Part shown: positions 35,643 to 44,422 of the stretch, in pieces
Numbering within the stretch: the first letter of the stretch is position 1
Layout: each line of letters begins with the position of its first letter
Source: Lacrimispora sp. 210928-DFI.3.58
GTDB taxonomy: Bacteria > Bacillota > Clostridia > Lachnospirales > Lachnospiraceae
DNA length: 64,000 nucleotides
Assembly (NCBI RefSeq): GCF_020554865.1
Contig: NZ_JAJCIC010000004.1
Location: 1 to 64,000 of the forward strand
Reading direction: 5' to 3'
The notes under the pieces: model-generated
The model's database searches: none
Told to the model about the DNA's origin: nothing
The model's input: the letters and a program-made list of their open reading frames with translations, nothing else
Program-made: the position numbers and the translations under genes

Positions 35643-37007
35643 TTACACTCTGTGAGGAAGGTATCTGCCCTTTGGCACTTTCGTAAGAACTTTCCCTGCC
35701 CTTACAGCCTGATGGCCCCGCAGAAATACATCCCTGACGCAATGGGACACCTCCATGCCTTCATAAGGTGTATAATCCACGGCCTGCATTTGAGACGCAG
35801 CCGTGATCATTTTGGGGCAGTCTCTTGTCAGGAGAACGATATCGGCATCGCTGCCCGGGGCGATCACTCCCTTTTTTGGGTACAGTCCCATGATCCTTGC
35901 CGGACTCCCAGCAGTGAGTCTGGCGATTTTCGTGTAGTCCAGTCCGCTGGCAGCCCCGCAGGAGTATAGGAGCTCCAGCCGGTGCTCCACTCCGGGCAGG
36001 CCGTTTGGGATTTTCCGGAAATCCTCTCTTCCCTGGCTCTTCTGCCCATAGAATAAAAAAGAACAATGATCCGTGGAAATGGTATCCACCACGTCCTCTC
36101 TTATCCCCTGCCACAGCCTGCGGCGGTCTTCCTCTGTGCGCAGAGGCGGACTGCATACATATTTTGCCCCCTCAAAGCCGGGAAGGCTATAGCGCTTTTC
36201 TGTCAGCAGCAGGTACTGGGGACAGGTCTCACAGAAGACAGACATCCCCCTCTGCTTTGCCCTGCGTATCTCATCTAAGGCCTGGCGTGTACTGGTATGG
36301 ACAATATAAACCGGAGCTCCTACAAGAGAGGCCATGTCGATCACCCTGGATACAGCCTCATGCTCTACCTCATTTGGCCGGGACAGGGCATGGTTTATGA
36401 TCTTCTCAGGAGCCTCTTTTCCAAGCTCTTTCCGTCTCTCCTCCAGGATATCTCCATTTTCACAGTGGACCATCAGAAGAGTCCCGTATTTTTTCATCAG
36501 CTTTAAAAGCCGGTACAGTTCCCTGTCATCCACTCCCAGATCCCCCTTGTAGGCGGTATAGGCCTTAAAGGTGGTGACTCCCTGGGCGATCATGGAGACG
36601 ATCTCCTGCTCGATCTGTTCATCACATCTTGACAATGTCATATGAAAGCCGTAATCACAGAAGGAACGCCCTCCTGCCTTTTCATGCCAGCAGTCAAGGC
36701 CGGACTGCAGGGAGGCCCCTTTTGCGGGCTCTGAAAAATCCATAATGGTAGTGGTGCCTCCGGCTATGGCTGCCCTGGTTCCCGTATAAAAATCATCGGA
36801 GGTCCGTATCTCCCCGCAGGGCATATCAAAATGGGTATGGACATCTACGCCTCCCGGCACAGCCAGGCAGCCTTCGGCATGGATAAGCTTCTCCCCTTCT
36901 TTTGCATGAAGGGCTGGTCCTATCTCATGGATCCTCTCCCCCTCTATGCGGATATCCCCCTCAAAGCTCTCCTTTTCACCTATGATCAGGGCATTTTTTA
37001 TGAGCAT
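35643..37007 (-). CDS. hydA: Dihydropyrimidinase/D-hydantoinase
   Basis: 454-residue cyclic amidohydrolase. Metal site: VDVHTHFDM near 54-62, the carbamylated lysine in TTFKAYTAYKG near 148, HCEN near 180, VHTSTRQAL near 235 and STDHC near 312. It opens hydantoin, dihydropyrimidine or related six-membered imide rings in the cytoplasm; HyuA-type homologues are part of anaerobic purine/urate clusters. It comes first in the heterocycle locus, 40 bp after peptidase T, and is followed by a terminator, so it may be transcribed with pepT rather than with the ABC operon. Substrate ring not determinable. Confidence 0.9.
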   Translation of the reverse strand: MLIKNALIIGEKESFEGDIRIEGERIHEIGPALHAKEGEKLIHAEGCLAVPGGVDVHTHFDMPCGEIRTSDDFYTGTRAAIAGGTTTIMDFSEPAKGASLQSGLDCWHEKAGGRSFCDYGFHMTLSRCDEQIEQEIVSMIAQGVTTFKAYTAYKGDLGVDDRELYRLLKLMKKYGTLLMVHCENGDILEERRKELGKEAPEKIINHALSRPNEVEHEAVSRVIDMASLVGAPVYIVHTSTRQALDEIRRAKQRGMSVFCETCPQYLLLTEKRYSLPGFEGAKYVCSPPLRTEEDRRRLWQGIREDVVDTISTDHCSFLFYGQKSQGREDFRKIPNGLPGVEHRLELLYSCGAASGLDYTKIARLTAGSPARIMGLYPKKGVIAPGSDADIVLLTRDCPKMITAASQMQAVDYTPYEGMEVSHCVRDVFLRGHQAVRAGKVLTKVPKGRYLPHRV

Positions 37008-37046
37008 GTGACTGCCTCCCTTTGGACTGTCATTTCCATCATTCCA

Positions 37047-38276
37047 TCATGCAAGGTCCACAAAGGAGGATGCGATCTCAACCAGCAGCCTTGTCACCTT
37101 CTCCATGGACTCCGCCGGAATGTACTCATACTTTCCGTGGAAATTATGGCCTCCTGTGCAGAGGTTTGGACAGGGAAGGCCCATGTAGGAGAGGCGTGCG
37201 CCGTCTGTACCGCCGCGTATCGGCGTAATAATGGGCGTAATACCCAGTTTTTCCATACATGCCTTTGCCTTGTCGATCAGATACATATGGGAAGCGATCT
37301 TTTCCTTCATATTGTAGTAGGAATCCGTCACAACAGCCTCTACGGTTCCTTCGCCGTACTTGTGGTTAAGATAAGCGGCTGCCTGGGAAAAGAGAACCTT
37401 TTTTGCTTCAAATTTTTTCTTATCGTGGTCACGGATGATATAATCCATTTTTGCCTCCTCCACACAGCCTGACATGGAATCCAGGTGGAAGAAGCCCTCA
37501 TATCCCTCTGTATACATAGGCTTTTCATCGGAGGGCAGCATTGCCTCAAACTCCATGGCCACGAGAAGGGCATTTTTCATCTTTCCCTTTGCAGTGCCCG
37601 GATGGATGTTGCAGCCGTGGATAACGACCTTTCCGGAGGCAGCATTGAAATTCTCGTACTCCAGCTCTCCCAGGGCTCCTCCGTCCACCGTGTAGGCCAC
37701 GTCAGCCCCGAAGCCCTTCACATCGAAAAGATCAGCGCCCCGGCCTACCTCCTCATCCGGCGTAAAGGCGATGAGCACAGGCCCATGCTCTGTCTCAGGA
37801 TGGTTCAGAAGATAAGAGGCCATTGTCATGATCTCTGCCACTCCGGCCTTATCATCCGCGCCCAGCAAGGTGGTGCCGTCTGTAGTGATCAAAGTCTGGC
37901 CTGCATAACCGGAAAGCTCCGGAAACTCCTTTGTGCGAAGCCAGATATCAAGCTCCCTGTTCAGGCAGATATCGCTGCCATCGTAATTTTCCACGATCTG
38001 AGGCTTCACGCCTGTTCCCGAAAAGGCTGGCGCCGTATCCATATGGGCGATAAAGCCCAGGGCAGGAACCGGCTTTTGGGCATTGCCGGGAATGGCAGCA
38101 TATACATAGCCGTGCTCATCCATACGCACATTCTCTGCTCCCATTTGCTTAAGCTCATCCCTCAAAAGCTTCCCCAGCACCAGCTGCTTTTTCGTGCTGG
38201 GCATCTCCTCTGCGTCATCCTCTGACTGTGTATCGTATGAAACATAGCGCAAAAAGCGCTCCATTACCTCTGACAT
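37047..38276 (-). CDS. pepT: Peptidase T (tripeptide aminopeptidase)
   Basis: 409-residue M20B di-zinc aminopeptidase that releases N-terminal residues from tripeptides in the cytoplasm. Motifs: [14 protein letters not shown] near 78 (His ligand), [14 protein letters not shown] near 138, [12 protein letters not shown] near 170 with the catalytic Glu, and the C-terminal [19 protein letters not shown] region with the last His in GGHNFHG. The start at 38276 has AAAGGAGG just upstream; the longer frame from 38336 runs through an intergenic hairpin. Close match to the family in length. Confidence 0.95.
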   Translation of the reverse strand: MSEVMERFLRYVSYDTQSEDDAEEMPSTKKQLVLGKLLRDELKQMGAENVRMDEHGYVYAAIPGNAQKPVPALGFIAHMDTAPAFSGTGVKPQIVENYDGSDICLNRELDIWLRTKEFPELSGYAGQTLITTDGTTLLGADDKAGVAEIMTMASYLLNHPETEHGPVLIAFTPDEEVGRGADLFDVKGFGADVAYTVDGGALGELEYENFNAASGKVVIHGCNIHPGTAKGKMKNALLVAMEFEAMLPSDEKPMYTEGYEGFFHLDSMSGCVEEAKMDYIIRDHDKKKFEAKKVLFSQAAAYLNHKYGEGTVEAVVTDSYYNMKEKIASHMYLIDKAKACMEKLGITPIITPIRGGTDGARLSYMGLPCPNLCTGGHNFHGKYEYIPAESMEKVTRLLVEIASSFVDLA

Positions 38277-38359
38277 GCGGTGCCTCCTTTTTCTTTTATG
38301 TACTCTCGGAATCTCTTTGTGCCCAGGCATGTTCACTTATCGACCACCGCCATAACGAG

Positions 38360-38384
38360 CAAAACGCGCCAGTGACGCGTTTTG
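38360..38384 (-). terminator. Hairpin after the histidine operon
   Basis: Perfect 9-bp stem CAAAACGCG/CGCGTTTTG with a 7-nt loop, 8 bp past the HisIE stop. The 3' arm contains TTTT but there is no long U-tract beyond it, so it may be a weak terminator or a message-stabilising structure between the his operon and pepT. Confidence 0.5.
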
Positions 38385-38391
38385 TCGGATT

Positions 38392-39705
38392 CTAACGGTT
38401 CGCCACCTCTTCCGTGATCTCCTCCCAGGTAACGCCTTTTTCTACCATAAGCACCATCATATGATACAGGAAATCCGAGATTTCATACTTGATCTCCTCC
38501 GGGTCGGGATTTTTTGCCGCAATGATGATCTCTGTGGCTTCTTCTCCCAGTTTCTTCAGGATCTTGTCGATTCCCTTGTCAAAGAGATAGTTGGTGTAAG
38601 AGCCTTCCTTTGGGTGAGCCTTCCTGTCCACGATGATCTGGTACTCATCCTCAAATACCTTAAGGGGATTGGTCTCCTTGTAATCCTTCTCTGCCAGGGT
38701 GGTAAAAAAGCAGGAGCGGTTTCCCGTGTGGCAGGCGGCTCCGATCTGCTTTACAGTGGCAAGGATGGTGTCGTTATCACAGTCAATCTTTAAGGACTTC
38801 ACATACTGGAAATGACCGCTGGTCTCCCCCTTCAGCCAAAGTTTCTGTCGGCTCCTGCTGTAATAGGTCATCCGTCCGCTGGCAAGAGTGGCTTCGAAGG
38901 CCTCCTCGTTCATATAGGCCATCATGAGGACCTCATTTGTCTTGTAATCCTGTACGATCACGGGGATCAGTCCGTCACTGTTCAGCTTGAAATCCTTCCA
39001 TGCCACAGAGCTCTCAAAGGTGTCCACAGAAACGCCGGCAGCCTTTAACTGCTGCTTCATCTCCATCGCCTTGTCCATGGAAGCTTCCTGCAGGGTCAGA
39101 ATGGCTCCCTTGACCTGCTGGCAGCCAAAGACCAGCTTGAGCTCTTCTGTGAGCTCTCTGGCCTCCTCCTTTTCCTTACAGAGCACCAGGCAGGGCAGGC
39201 TGCATTCCCCGATCTCTCCCAGCTCCGCCAGCGTGGGCACGGAACCCGGCGGGCAGAGGATCAGCATGGAGGCACCCAGCTGGGAGTACTCCTCCGCCTG
39301 CTTTAAGTAGGACATATCCGGCAGGTAGGCATAGATCTTTTCATTTCCAAACCGGTCAGCCGCCTCCTTCATCATGTCCACATTTTCCTGCCTGCTCACA
39401 TCCAGGAACACGGCGCTTGCCCCTGCATAGAGGTACTTCTTCACATCCTCCAGCCGCTTTACCCGGCCTCCTGCGATGATGGGAGCCTCCATGGTTCTGG
39501 AAGCCTCCTTAATGGCGGCAATGGCAGCCTCATGCCCGTCATCCTCCGTGGAACGGTCGTAGACCAGCACCTGGTCGGCCCCGTTGTCGCTGCAGAGCCT
39601 GGAGAGCTCTGCAAGGCCCTCCCCATAGCTTCTTTTTCCATCCCAGGTAAAGGCCTTGCCGCCCTGGTACCCTAATCCTATAATCAGCTTCTTATAATCT
39701 GTCAT
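38392..39705 (-). CDS. hisIE: HisF-like/HisI/HisE fusion (PR-AMP cyclohydrolase, PR-ATP pyrophosphatase)
   Basis: 437 residues. About 1-225 form a HisF/HisA-like (beta-alpha)8 half-homologous domain ([29 protein letters not shown]), but the catalytic Asp positions of HisF are not kept. About 235-330 are PR-AMP cyclohydrolase ([17 protein letters not shown], zinc Cys in CDNDT and [10 protein letters not shown]), and 340-437 are PR-ATP pyrophosphohydrolase ([14 protein letters not shown]). The last two catalyse steps 2 and 3 of histidine synthesis. The N-terminal domain could be structural, regulatory or a stand-in for the cyclase partner. Last gene of the his operon, 24 bp after hisA. Confidence 0.92.
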   Translation of the reverse strand: MTDYKKLIIGLGYQGGKAFTWDGKRSYGEGLAELSRLCSDNGADQVLVYDRSTEDDGHEAAIAAIKEASRTMEAPIIAGGRVKRLEDVKKYLYAGASAVFLDVSRQENVDMMKEAADRFGNEKIYAYLPDMSYLKQAEEYSQLGASMLILCPPGSVPTLAELGEIGECSLPCLVLCKEKEEARELTEELKLVFGCQQVKGAILTLQEASMDKAMEMKQQLKAAGVSVDTFESSVAWKDFKLNSDGLIPVIVQDYKTNEVLMMAYMNEEAFEATLASGRMTYYSRSRQKLWLKGETSGHFQYVKSLKIDCDNDTILATVKQIGAACHTGNRSCFFTTLAEKDYKETNPLKVFEDEYQIIVDRKAHPKEGSYTNYLFDKGIDKILKKLGEEATEIIIAAKNPDPEEIKYEISDFLYHMMVLMVEKGVTWEEITEEVANR

Positions 39706-39729
39706 CTGTTATTCTCCAACTATCACATT

Positions 39730-40452
39730 TTATCTGCCTTCAAAGCGCTTTACTGCCTCTGAAAGCTCCAGGCGCTTTTCATAGAGGGCTTTGCCAATGA
39801 TGGCTCCCTTCACGCCGGCCTCATAGAGGGCCTGTAAATCCTCCATACAGGATACTCCTCCGGAAGCAATGATGTCAAGCCCTGTTTCTACGGTAAGCTT
39901 CCTTGTGGCCTCCACATTTGGCCCTGTCAGCATTCCGTCCCTGGAAATGTCAGTGTATACAATATGCTCCACGCCCATGGATTTCATGTTCAGACAGAGT
40001 TCTGATGCGCTGACCGTGCTCACCTGCTCCCAGCCCTGGATGGCTACCATGCCGTTTTTGGCATCCACACCGGCCACAATGGCCTCAGAACCAAATTGTT
40101 TTACCATATCTCCTAAAAATTCCGGCTGCTCCACTGCCTTTGTGCCGATGATCACCCTCTTTACTCCCAGGGAGAGCATGAACTCTATGGCTTCCTGGCT
40201 TCGGATGCCGCCGCCGATCTCAATAGGGATGGATACGGCCCTTGCGATCCTGCGGATCGTCTCTGCATTGACAGAGCGGCCAGCCAGGGCTCCGTCCAGA
40301 TCCACCAGATGAAGAAAGGTCGCCCCCTTTTCCTGCCATGTAAGAGCCACCTCCTCCGGGCGGTCAGAATACACGGTGATATCGTTAAATGCTCCCTGAC
40401 GGAGACGGACGCACTGTCCGTTTTTCATGTCGATTGCCGGATATAATTGCAT
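39730..40452 (-). CDS. hisA: ProFAR isomerase HisA
   Basis: 240-residue (beta-alpha)8 barrel enzyme that isomerises ProFAR to PRFAR in histidine synthesis. Catalytic Asp8 in YPAIDMKNGQCVRLRQG, GGGIRSQEAIE near 80 and YTDISRDGMLTGPN near 168 with the second catalytic Asp; phosphate-binding ASGGV near 200. AAAGGAG precedes the ATG. Two tandem palindromic repeats lie between it and the upstream membrane-protein gene. Confidence 0.97.
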   Translation of the reverse strand: MQLYPAIDMKNGQCVRLRQGAFNDITVYSDRPEEVALTWQEKGATFLHLVDLDGALAGRSVNAETIRRIARAVSIPIEIGGGIRSQEAIEFMLSLGVKRVIIGTKAVEQPEFLGDMVKQFGSEAIVAGVDAKNGMVAIQGWEQVSTVSASELCLNMKSMGVEHIVYTDISRDGMLTGPNVEATRKLTVETGLDIIASGGVSCMEDLQALYEAGVKGAIIGKALYEKRLELSEAVKRFEGR

Positions 40453-40473
40453 TGCTTTTCTCCTTTTTTCGTA

Positions 40474-40585
40474 TTACTATGAAAGTCCCGCCGCCGGATA
40501 GGCGGCATTAAGTTCAGGTATGCCAAATGCACCCACCAGATTTTCATGGTGCGATGGCGCGTATGCCCGCTGGGTGCATGTAGGT
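40474..40585. repeat. Tandem palindromic repeat, copy R2
   Basis: 112-bp unit starting TTACTATGAAAGTCCC, with GCCGCC-GGATA-GGCGGC and a larger stem ATGCACCCA/TGGGTGCAT. It is followed head to tail by a second copy (40586-40681). Lies inside the his operon between hisA and the membrane-protein gene. Confidence 0.85.
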
Positions 40586-40681
40586 TTACTATGAAAGTCC
40601 CGCCGCCGGATAGGCGGCACTAAGTTCAGGTATGCCAAATGCACCCGCCAAACTATCATGGTGTGGCGGCGCGTCCGCCCG
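40586..40681. repeat. Tandem palindromic repeat, copy R3
   Basis: Second tandem unit, about 90% like copy R2 over the first 60 bp and diverging at its end (GTCCGCCCGG), where it stops 7 bp before the stop codon of the upstream gene. Together R2 and R3 fill the 235-bp gap in an otherwise compact operon. Confidence 0.85.
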
Positions 40682-40687
40682 GACAGG

Positions 40688-41710
40688 TCATCCTTGCCCG
40701 GCCTCCTGTACGCGGGCCAGCTCCATCCGTCCTGTAATCTCCTCCTCCAGGGCCTTCATGTACCTTTTCGCCTTGCGTCCTCCCGCCAAAATATGGGCAA
40801 ATTCCTCGTCTGTGATCCCCAAAAGCAGGCCGCTGCTCATCTGGAGTCTGTCAAGGCGCCTATAAGGGATCACCTCGAACTGGTAGGAGGCGGAGATGAT
40901 ATAATGCTCTGTCAGATAAACAGAGGTCCCTTTTCCAAACTCTTTCGCAAAAGCAAGCTCCCTGTCAGCCTGGAAAAGCTCCTCCTCCCTGCCGGCCAGC
41001 CGCCTCTTCTGGGCCTTCAGGCGGCGGAGATAGGAGACGGCACAGAACATCCCAGCCAGCAGGATCACAGCCGGAACCACGTAAAATCCAACGGCCCAGG
41101 GATACTGCTGCAGATAGCTTCTGGGCACTGCATCCAGGTAATAATCTCCCACGATCTCAGACAGATCCTCCATGGTAAAGGGAAGCGTCATATCGTCAGA
41201 CCAGAGCTCGCTGTAGGCATCCCTCACATAGCCCATGAGCTCCGGGACGATCCTTTCCCCGTATCCGTATACATCCTCCACAGGAGGCGTATCCTCCTCC
41301 TCTTCGCTGTAGGTGTAATCCATCAGCGCCTGGAGCTCCGGCGTGATATCCTCTTCTTCCATGGAAATGATATAAGGCTGGAGCAGATGGTCAAATCCAA
41401 AATAATAATGATAGCCCTTTTCCATATGCTCCGCAAAGCTGCCTGTCAGATACTGCAGGCGCACATAGCTGTACTCTCCCGGTTTGATGGAATCAAGCAT
41501 CACTGCCCTTGCCTGGCGGTTCGCAAAGGCCGCTCTCGCGTACACGTCCAGAAGCCGGCCCGCAAGCAGCGATGACAGCCCCAAAAGCAGACAGGCAGCG
41601 GCCGCCAAAAGCCGTTTGTCCCAATAACGCAGAAACAGCATTTTTCCTGACAATGCCTGTTCTCCTGAACTCTGCTCTCCTATGCCCTGCCTCTGTTCTC
41701 TCTCTTCCAT
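40688..41710 (-). CDS. Unknown membrane protein inside the his operon
   Basis: 340 residues, not recognised. A short cytoplasmic N-terminus, a transmembrane helix at about 33-52, an extracellular domain of about 150 residues with a very acidic stretch (YSEEEEDTP near 133), a second helix at about 205-225, and a C-terminal cytoplasmic domain of about 115 residues that begins with a basic charged helix. No cysteine pairs or enzyme motifs. AAGGAG precedes the start. It lies between hisB and hisA, where hisH would be expected in many operons, but it has no amidotransferase motif. Its link to histidine synthesis is only positional. Confidence 0.85.
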   Translation of the reverse strand: MEEREQRQGIGEQSSGEQALSGKMLFLRYWDKRLLAAAACLLLGLSSLLAGRLLDVYARAAFANRQARAVMLDSIKPGEYSYVRLQYLTGSFAEHMEKGYHYYFGFDHLLQPYIISMEEEDITPELQALMDYTYSEEEEDTPPVEDVYGYGERIVPELMGYVRDAYSELWSDDMTLPFTMEDLSEIVGDYYLDAVPRSYLQQYPWAVGFYVVPAVILLAGMFCAVSYLRRLKAQKRRLAGREEELFQADRELAFAKEFGKGTSVYLTEHYIISASYQFEVIPYRRLDRLQMSSGLLLGITDEEFAHILAGGRKAKRYMKALEEEITGRMELARVQEAGQG

Positions 41711-41743
41711 CTTGCCGCTCCTTGATCTCTTTTGTATGCTGGA

Positions 41744-42331
41744 CTACAGGCTCCCCTTTGTGGAAAGCACGCCAGTGACCCTGGGATCAAACGTTGTTGC
41801 CCCGTCCAGAGCCCTTGCAAATGCCTTAAAGGCTGCCTCTATGATATGGTGGTTGTTGAAGCCTGACAGCTGCTTGATATGGAGGTTCATCATAGCTCCA
41901 TAGGAGACGGCGTAAAAAAACTCCCTCACCATCTCTGTCTCCAGTTCTCCCACCTTTTCCCTGTCAAGCTCCAGATCATAGACAAGGTAAGGACGTCCGC
42001 ACAGATCTAAGGCGCAGAGCACCAGGGCTTCATCCATAGGAAGGAGCATAGAGCCATAGCGTGCGATCCCCTTCTTATCTCCCACAGCCCGGGCGATCGC
42101 CTGGCCCAGCACAATGCCCGTATCCTCAATGGTGTGATGGGTATCCACCATAAGATCCCCCTCCACCTTCACTGTCAGGTCAAAAAAGCCATGTCGGGCA
42201 AAGCTGTTCAGCATGTGGTCGAAGAAGCCGATGCCTGTGTGGATGTCGCTTTTTCCGCTCCCATCCAGATTCAGCTTCATATATATCCTTGTCTCGTTGG
42301 TGTTGCGTGTGATCTCACTGATCCTGTCCAT
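41744..42331 (-). CDS. hisB: Imidazoleglycerol-phosphate dehydratase HisB
   Basis: 195-residue Mn-dependent dehydratase (step 6 of histidine synthesis), monofunctional form without the phosphatase domain. Metal motifs: DIHTGIGFFDHML near 31-43 and DTHHTIEDTGI near 63-73, repeated as NNHHIIEAAFKAFARAL near 160. AGGAGG precedes the ATG. Normal family length. Confidence 0.97.
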   Translation of the reverse strand: MDRISEITRNTNETRIYMKLNLDGSGKSDIHTGIGFFDHMLNSFARHGFFDLTVKVEGDLMVDTHHTIEDTGIVLGQAIARAVGDKKGIARYGSMLLPMDEALVLCALDLCGRPYLVYDLELDREKVGELETEMVREFFYAVSYGAMMNLHIKQLSGFNNHHIIEAAFKAFARALDGATTFDPRVTGVLSTKGSL

Positions 42332-42390
42332 TGTTCCTCCTGTATGCCGGCCCCGTACCTGTCAAAACGGTCAGGACCTGTCCTGTTATA

Positions 42391-43680
42391 TCACTCAAAT
42401 CTCACCTTGATGGAATTCGCATGGGCGGTCAGATGCTCCGACTCTGCAAACGCCTCAATATCCTTGTGTGCCTTCTCAAGGGCTTCCCTTGAATAGTAGA
42501 TGATGCTGGACTTCTTGATAAAGTCATCTACGCCCAGAGGAGAGAAGAACCTCGCTGTTCCATTGGTGGGAAGGATGTGGTTCGGGCCTGCATAGTAATC
42601 TCCCAGGGGCTCGGAGCTGTACTCACCGATAAAGATCGCTCCTGCGTTCTGTATCTTTGTCATGACCTCAAAGGGATTTCTGGTAACAATCTCCAAATGC
42701 TCCGGAGCAATGCTGTTGGCTGTCTCCACTGCCTTTTCCATGGAATCCACCACAAGGATATAGCCGTAGTTGTCCAGGGATTTCCCGATGATCTCACTTC
42801 TGGAAAGCACCTTTAAGAAGCCGTCCACCTCTTCGGAAACCTTCTTAGCCAGGTCCATGCTGGTGGTCACAAGGATGGCGGAGGCCAACTCGTCATGCTC
42901 CGCCTGGCTCAACAAGTCGGCAGCCACATACCGCGGGTTGGCGCTGTCGTCTGCGATCACCAGGATCTCACTTGGTCCCGCAATGCTGTCAATGCTCACA
43001 TGGCCGTACACAGCCTTCTTTGCCAGGGCCACGAAGATATTGCCGGGGCCTACGATCTTATTCACACGCGGAATGGATTCTGTACCAAAGGCCAGAGCGG
43101 CGATCGCCTGGGCTCCTCCCACCTTATAGACCTCGGTGGCTCCTGCCAGATGGGCCGCCGTTAGTGTCACAGGATTCACCTTTCCGTCCTTTCCGGGAGG
43201 TGTCACCATGACGATCCGCTTCACGCCTGCTACCTCAGCGGGGATGATATTCATGAGCACAGAGGACGGGTAAGCAGCCTTTCCGCCAGGCACATATACT
43301 CCGGCGCTCTCCAGGGCTGTGATCTTCTGCCCCAGGATGGTGCCGTCAGGCTGGGCATCGAACCAGCTGTTCCTCTTTTGCTTTTCGTGGTAACGGCGGA
43401 TATTCTCCATGGAGGTCTTCATGACTTCAAGAAGGCCCGGATCCACCTGGCTCATGGCCTCTTTGATCTCTTCCTCCGTGACGCGGATATTAGACGCATC
43501 CACATCTGCGCCGTCAAATTTCTTTGTGAAGGCAAACAGGGCCTCGTCTCCCTTTTCCTTTACCTCGTCCACGATCCCCTGCACGGTCTCCGTATAGCTG
43601 CCGTAGTTGTTGGGATCCCTCTTTAGCATGTCCGCCAAAATATTTTTCATGGATGCATTGTCCAGTGTAACGATTCTCAT
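42391..43680 (-). CDS. hisD: Histidinol dehydrogenase HisD
   Basis: 429-residue zinc enzyme for the last two oxidations, histidinol to histidine. Signatures: VYVPGGKAAYPSSVLM near 130, AGPSEILVIADDSANPRYVAADLLSQAEHDE near 235-265 (given as family signature with Gln/His zinc ligands) and YAGPNHILPTNGTARF near 353 with the catalytic His. Complete. 20 bp downstream of hisG, with AGGAGG. Confidence 0.97.
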   Translation of the reverse strand: MRIVTLDNASMKNILADMLKRDPNNYGSYTETVQGIVDEVKEKGDEALFAFTKKFDGADVDASNIRVTEEEIKEAMSQVDPGLLEVMKTSMENIRRYHEKQKRNSWFDAQPDGTILGQKITALESAGVYVPGGKAAYPSSVLMNIIPAEVAGVKRIVMVTPPGKDGKVNPVTLTAAHLAGATEVYKVGGAQAIAALAFGTESIPRVNKIVGPGNIFVALAKKAVYGHVSIDSIAGPSEILVIADDSANPRYVAADLLSQAEHDELASAILVTTSMDLAKKVSEEVDGFLKVLSRSEIIGKSLDNYGYILVVDSMEKAVETANSIAPEHLEIVTRNPFEVMTKIQNAGAIFIGEYSSEPLGDYYAGPNHILPTNGTARFFSPLGVDDFIKKSSIIYYSREALEKAHKDIEAFAESEHLTAHANSIKVRFE

Positions 43681-43700
43681 ACTTCGATTCCTCCTGTGCT

Positions 43701-44348
43701 CTATGCCTTTTCCTTCAAAAGGGCCTGAAATTCCTTTATGATCCTGGTGATCCGCTCATTTTCCGTCTTCATGCTCACCTGGTTCACCACCATGCGGGCA
43801 GACAGGCTGCACACCTCCTCCAGCACGGTCAGGCCGTTTTCACGCAGGGTGGAGCCGGTCTCCACAATGTCCACAATGACCTCGGACAGCCCCACAATGG
43901 GAGCCAGCTCAATAGAGCCGTTGAGCTTTATGATCTCTACTGTCTGGTATTTCTGGTTGTAAAAATAGTCCTTTGCGATATTGGGGTATTTGGTGGCAAC
44001 ACGGATCAGCTCATGGTGCTTTAAGCGCTCCCTGGCTGACTCCGGGCCGCAGACGCACATCCTGCATTTGCCCATGCCCAGATCCATGACCTCGTAGAGC
44101 TTGCGGCCCTCCTCCAGTATGGTATCTTTGCCCACGATACCGATATCTGCTGCTCCATATTCCACATAGGTAGGCACATCGTTTGCCTTTGCCAGGAAAA
44201 AGCGGATCCCCAGCTCCTCATTTACAAAGATCAGCTTCCTGGAGTCCTTATCCTTCATCTCCTCACAGGAAATGCCGATAGCTTCAAACATTTCCATGGC
44301 CTTAGAGGCAAGACGCCCCTTTGCCAGCGCAACTGTCAAATATCTCAT
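43701..44348 (-). CDS. hisG: ATP phosphoribosyltransferase, short form HisG
   Basis: 215-residue catalytic subunit for the first step of histidine synthesis. Short form without the regulatory C-terminal domain, so it needs HisZ, encoded next to it. Motifs: [15 protein letters not shown] near 7-21, [14 protein letters not shown] near 69, and the PRPP loop [14 protein letters not shown] near 160-173. AAAGGA precedes the start. Confidence 0.97.
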   Translation of the reverse strand: MRYLTVALAKGRLASKAMEMFEAIGISCEEMKDKDSRKLIFVNEELGIRFFLAKANDVPTYVEYGAADIGIVGKDTILEEGRKLYEVMDLGMGKCRMCVCGPESARERLKHHELIRVATKYPNIAKDYFYNQKYQTVEIIKLNGSIELAPIVGLSEVIVDIVETGSTLRENGLTVLEEVCSLSARMVVNQVSMKTENERITRIIKEFQALLKEKA

Positions 44349-44422
44349 CTTAATACAAGTCCTTTCTTTCGCCCCATCTCTATTCCCGTAACGCTTCCGC
44401 CATACGGCAATTTGTGCGGAAA

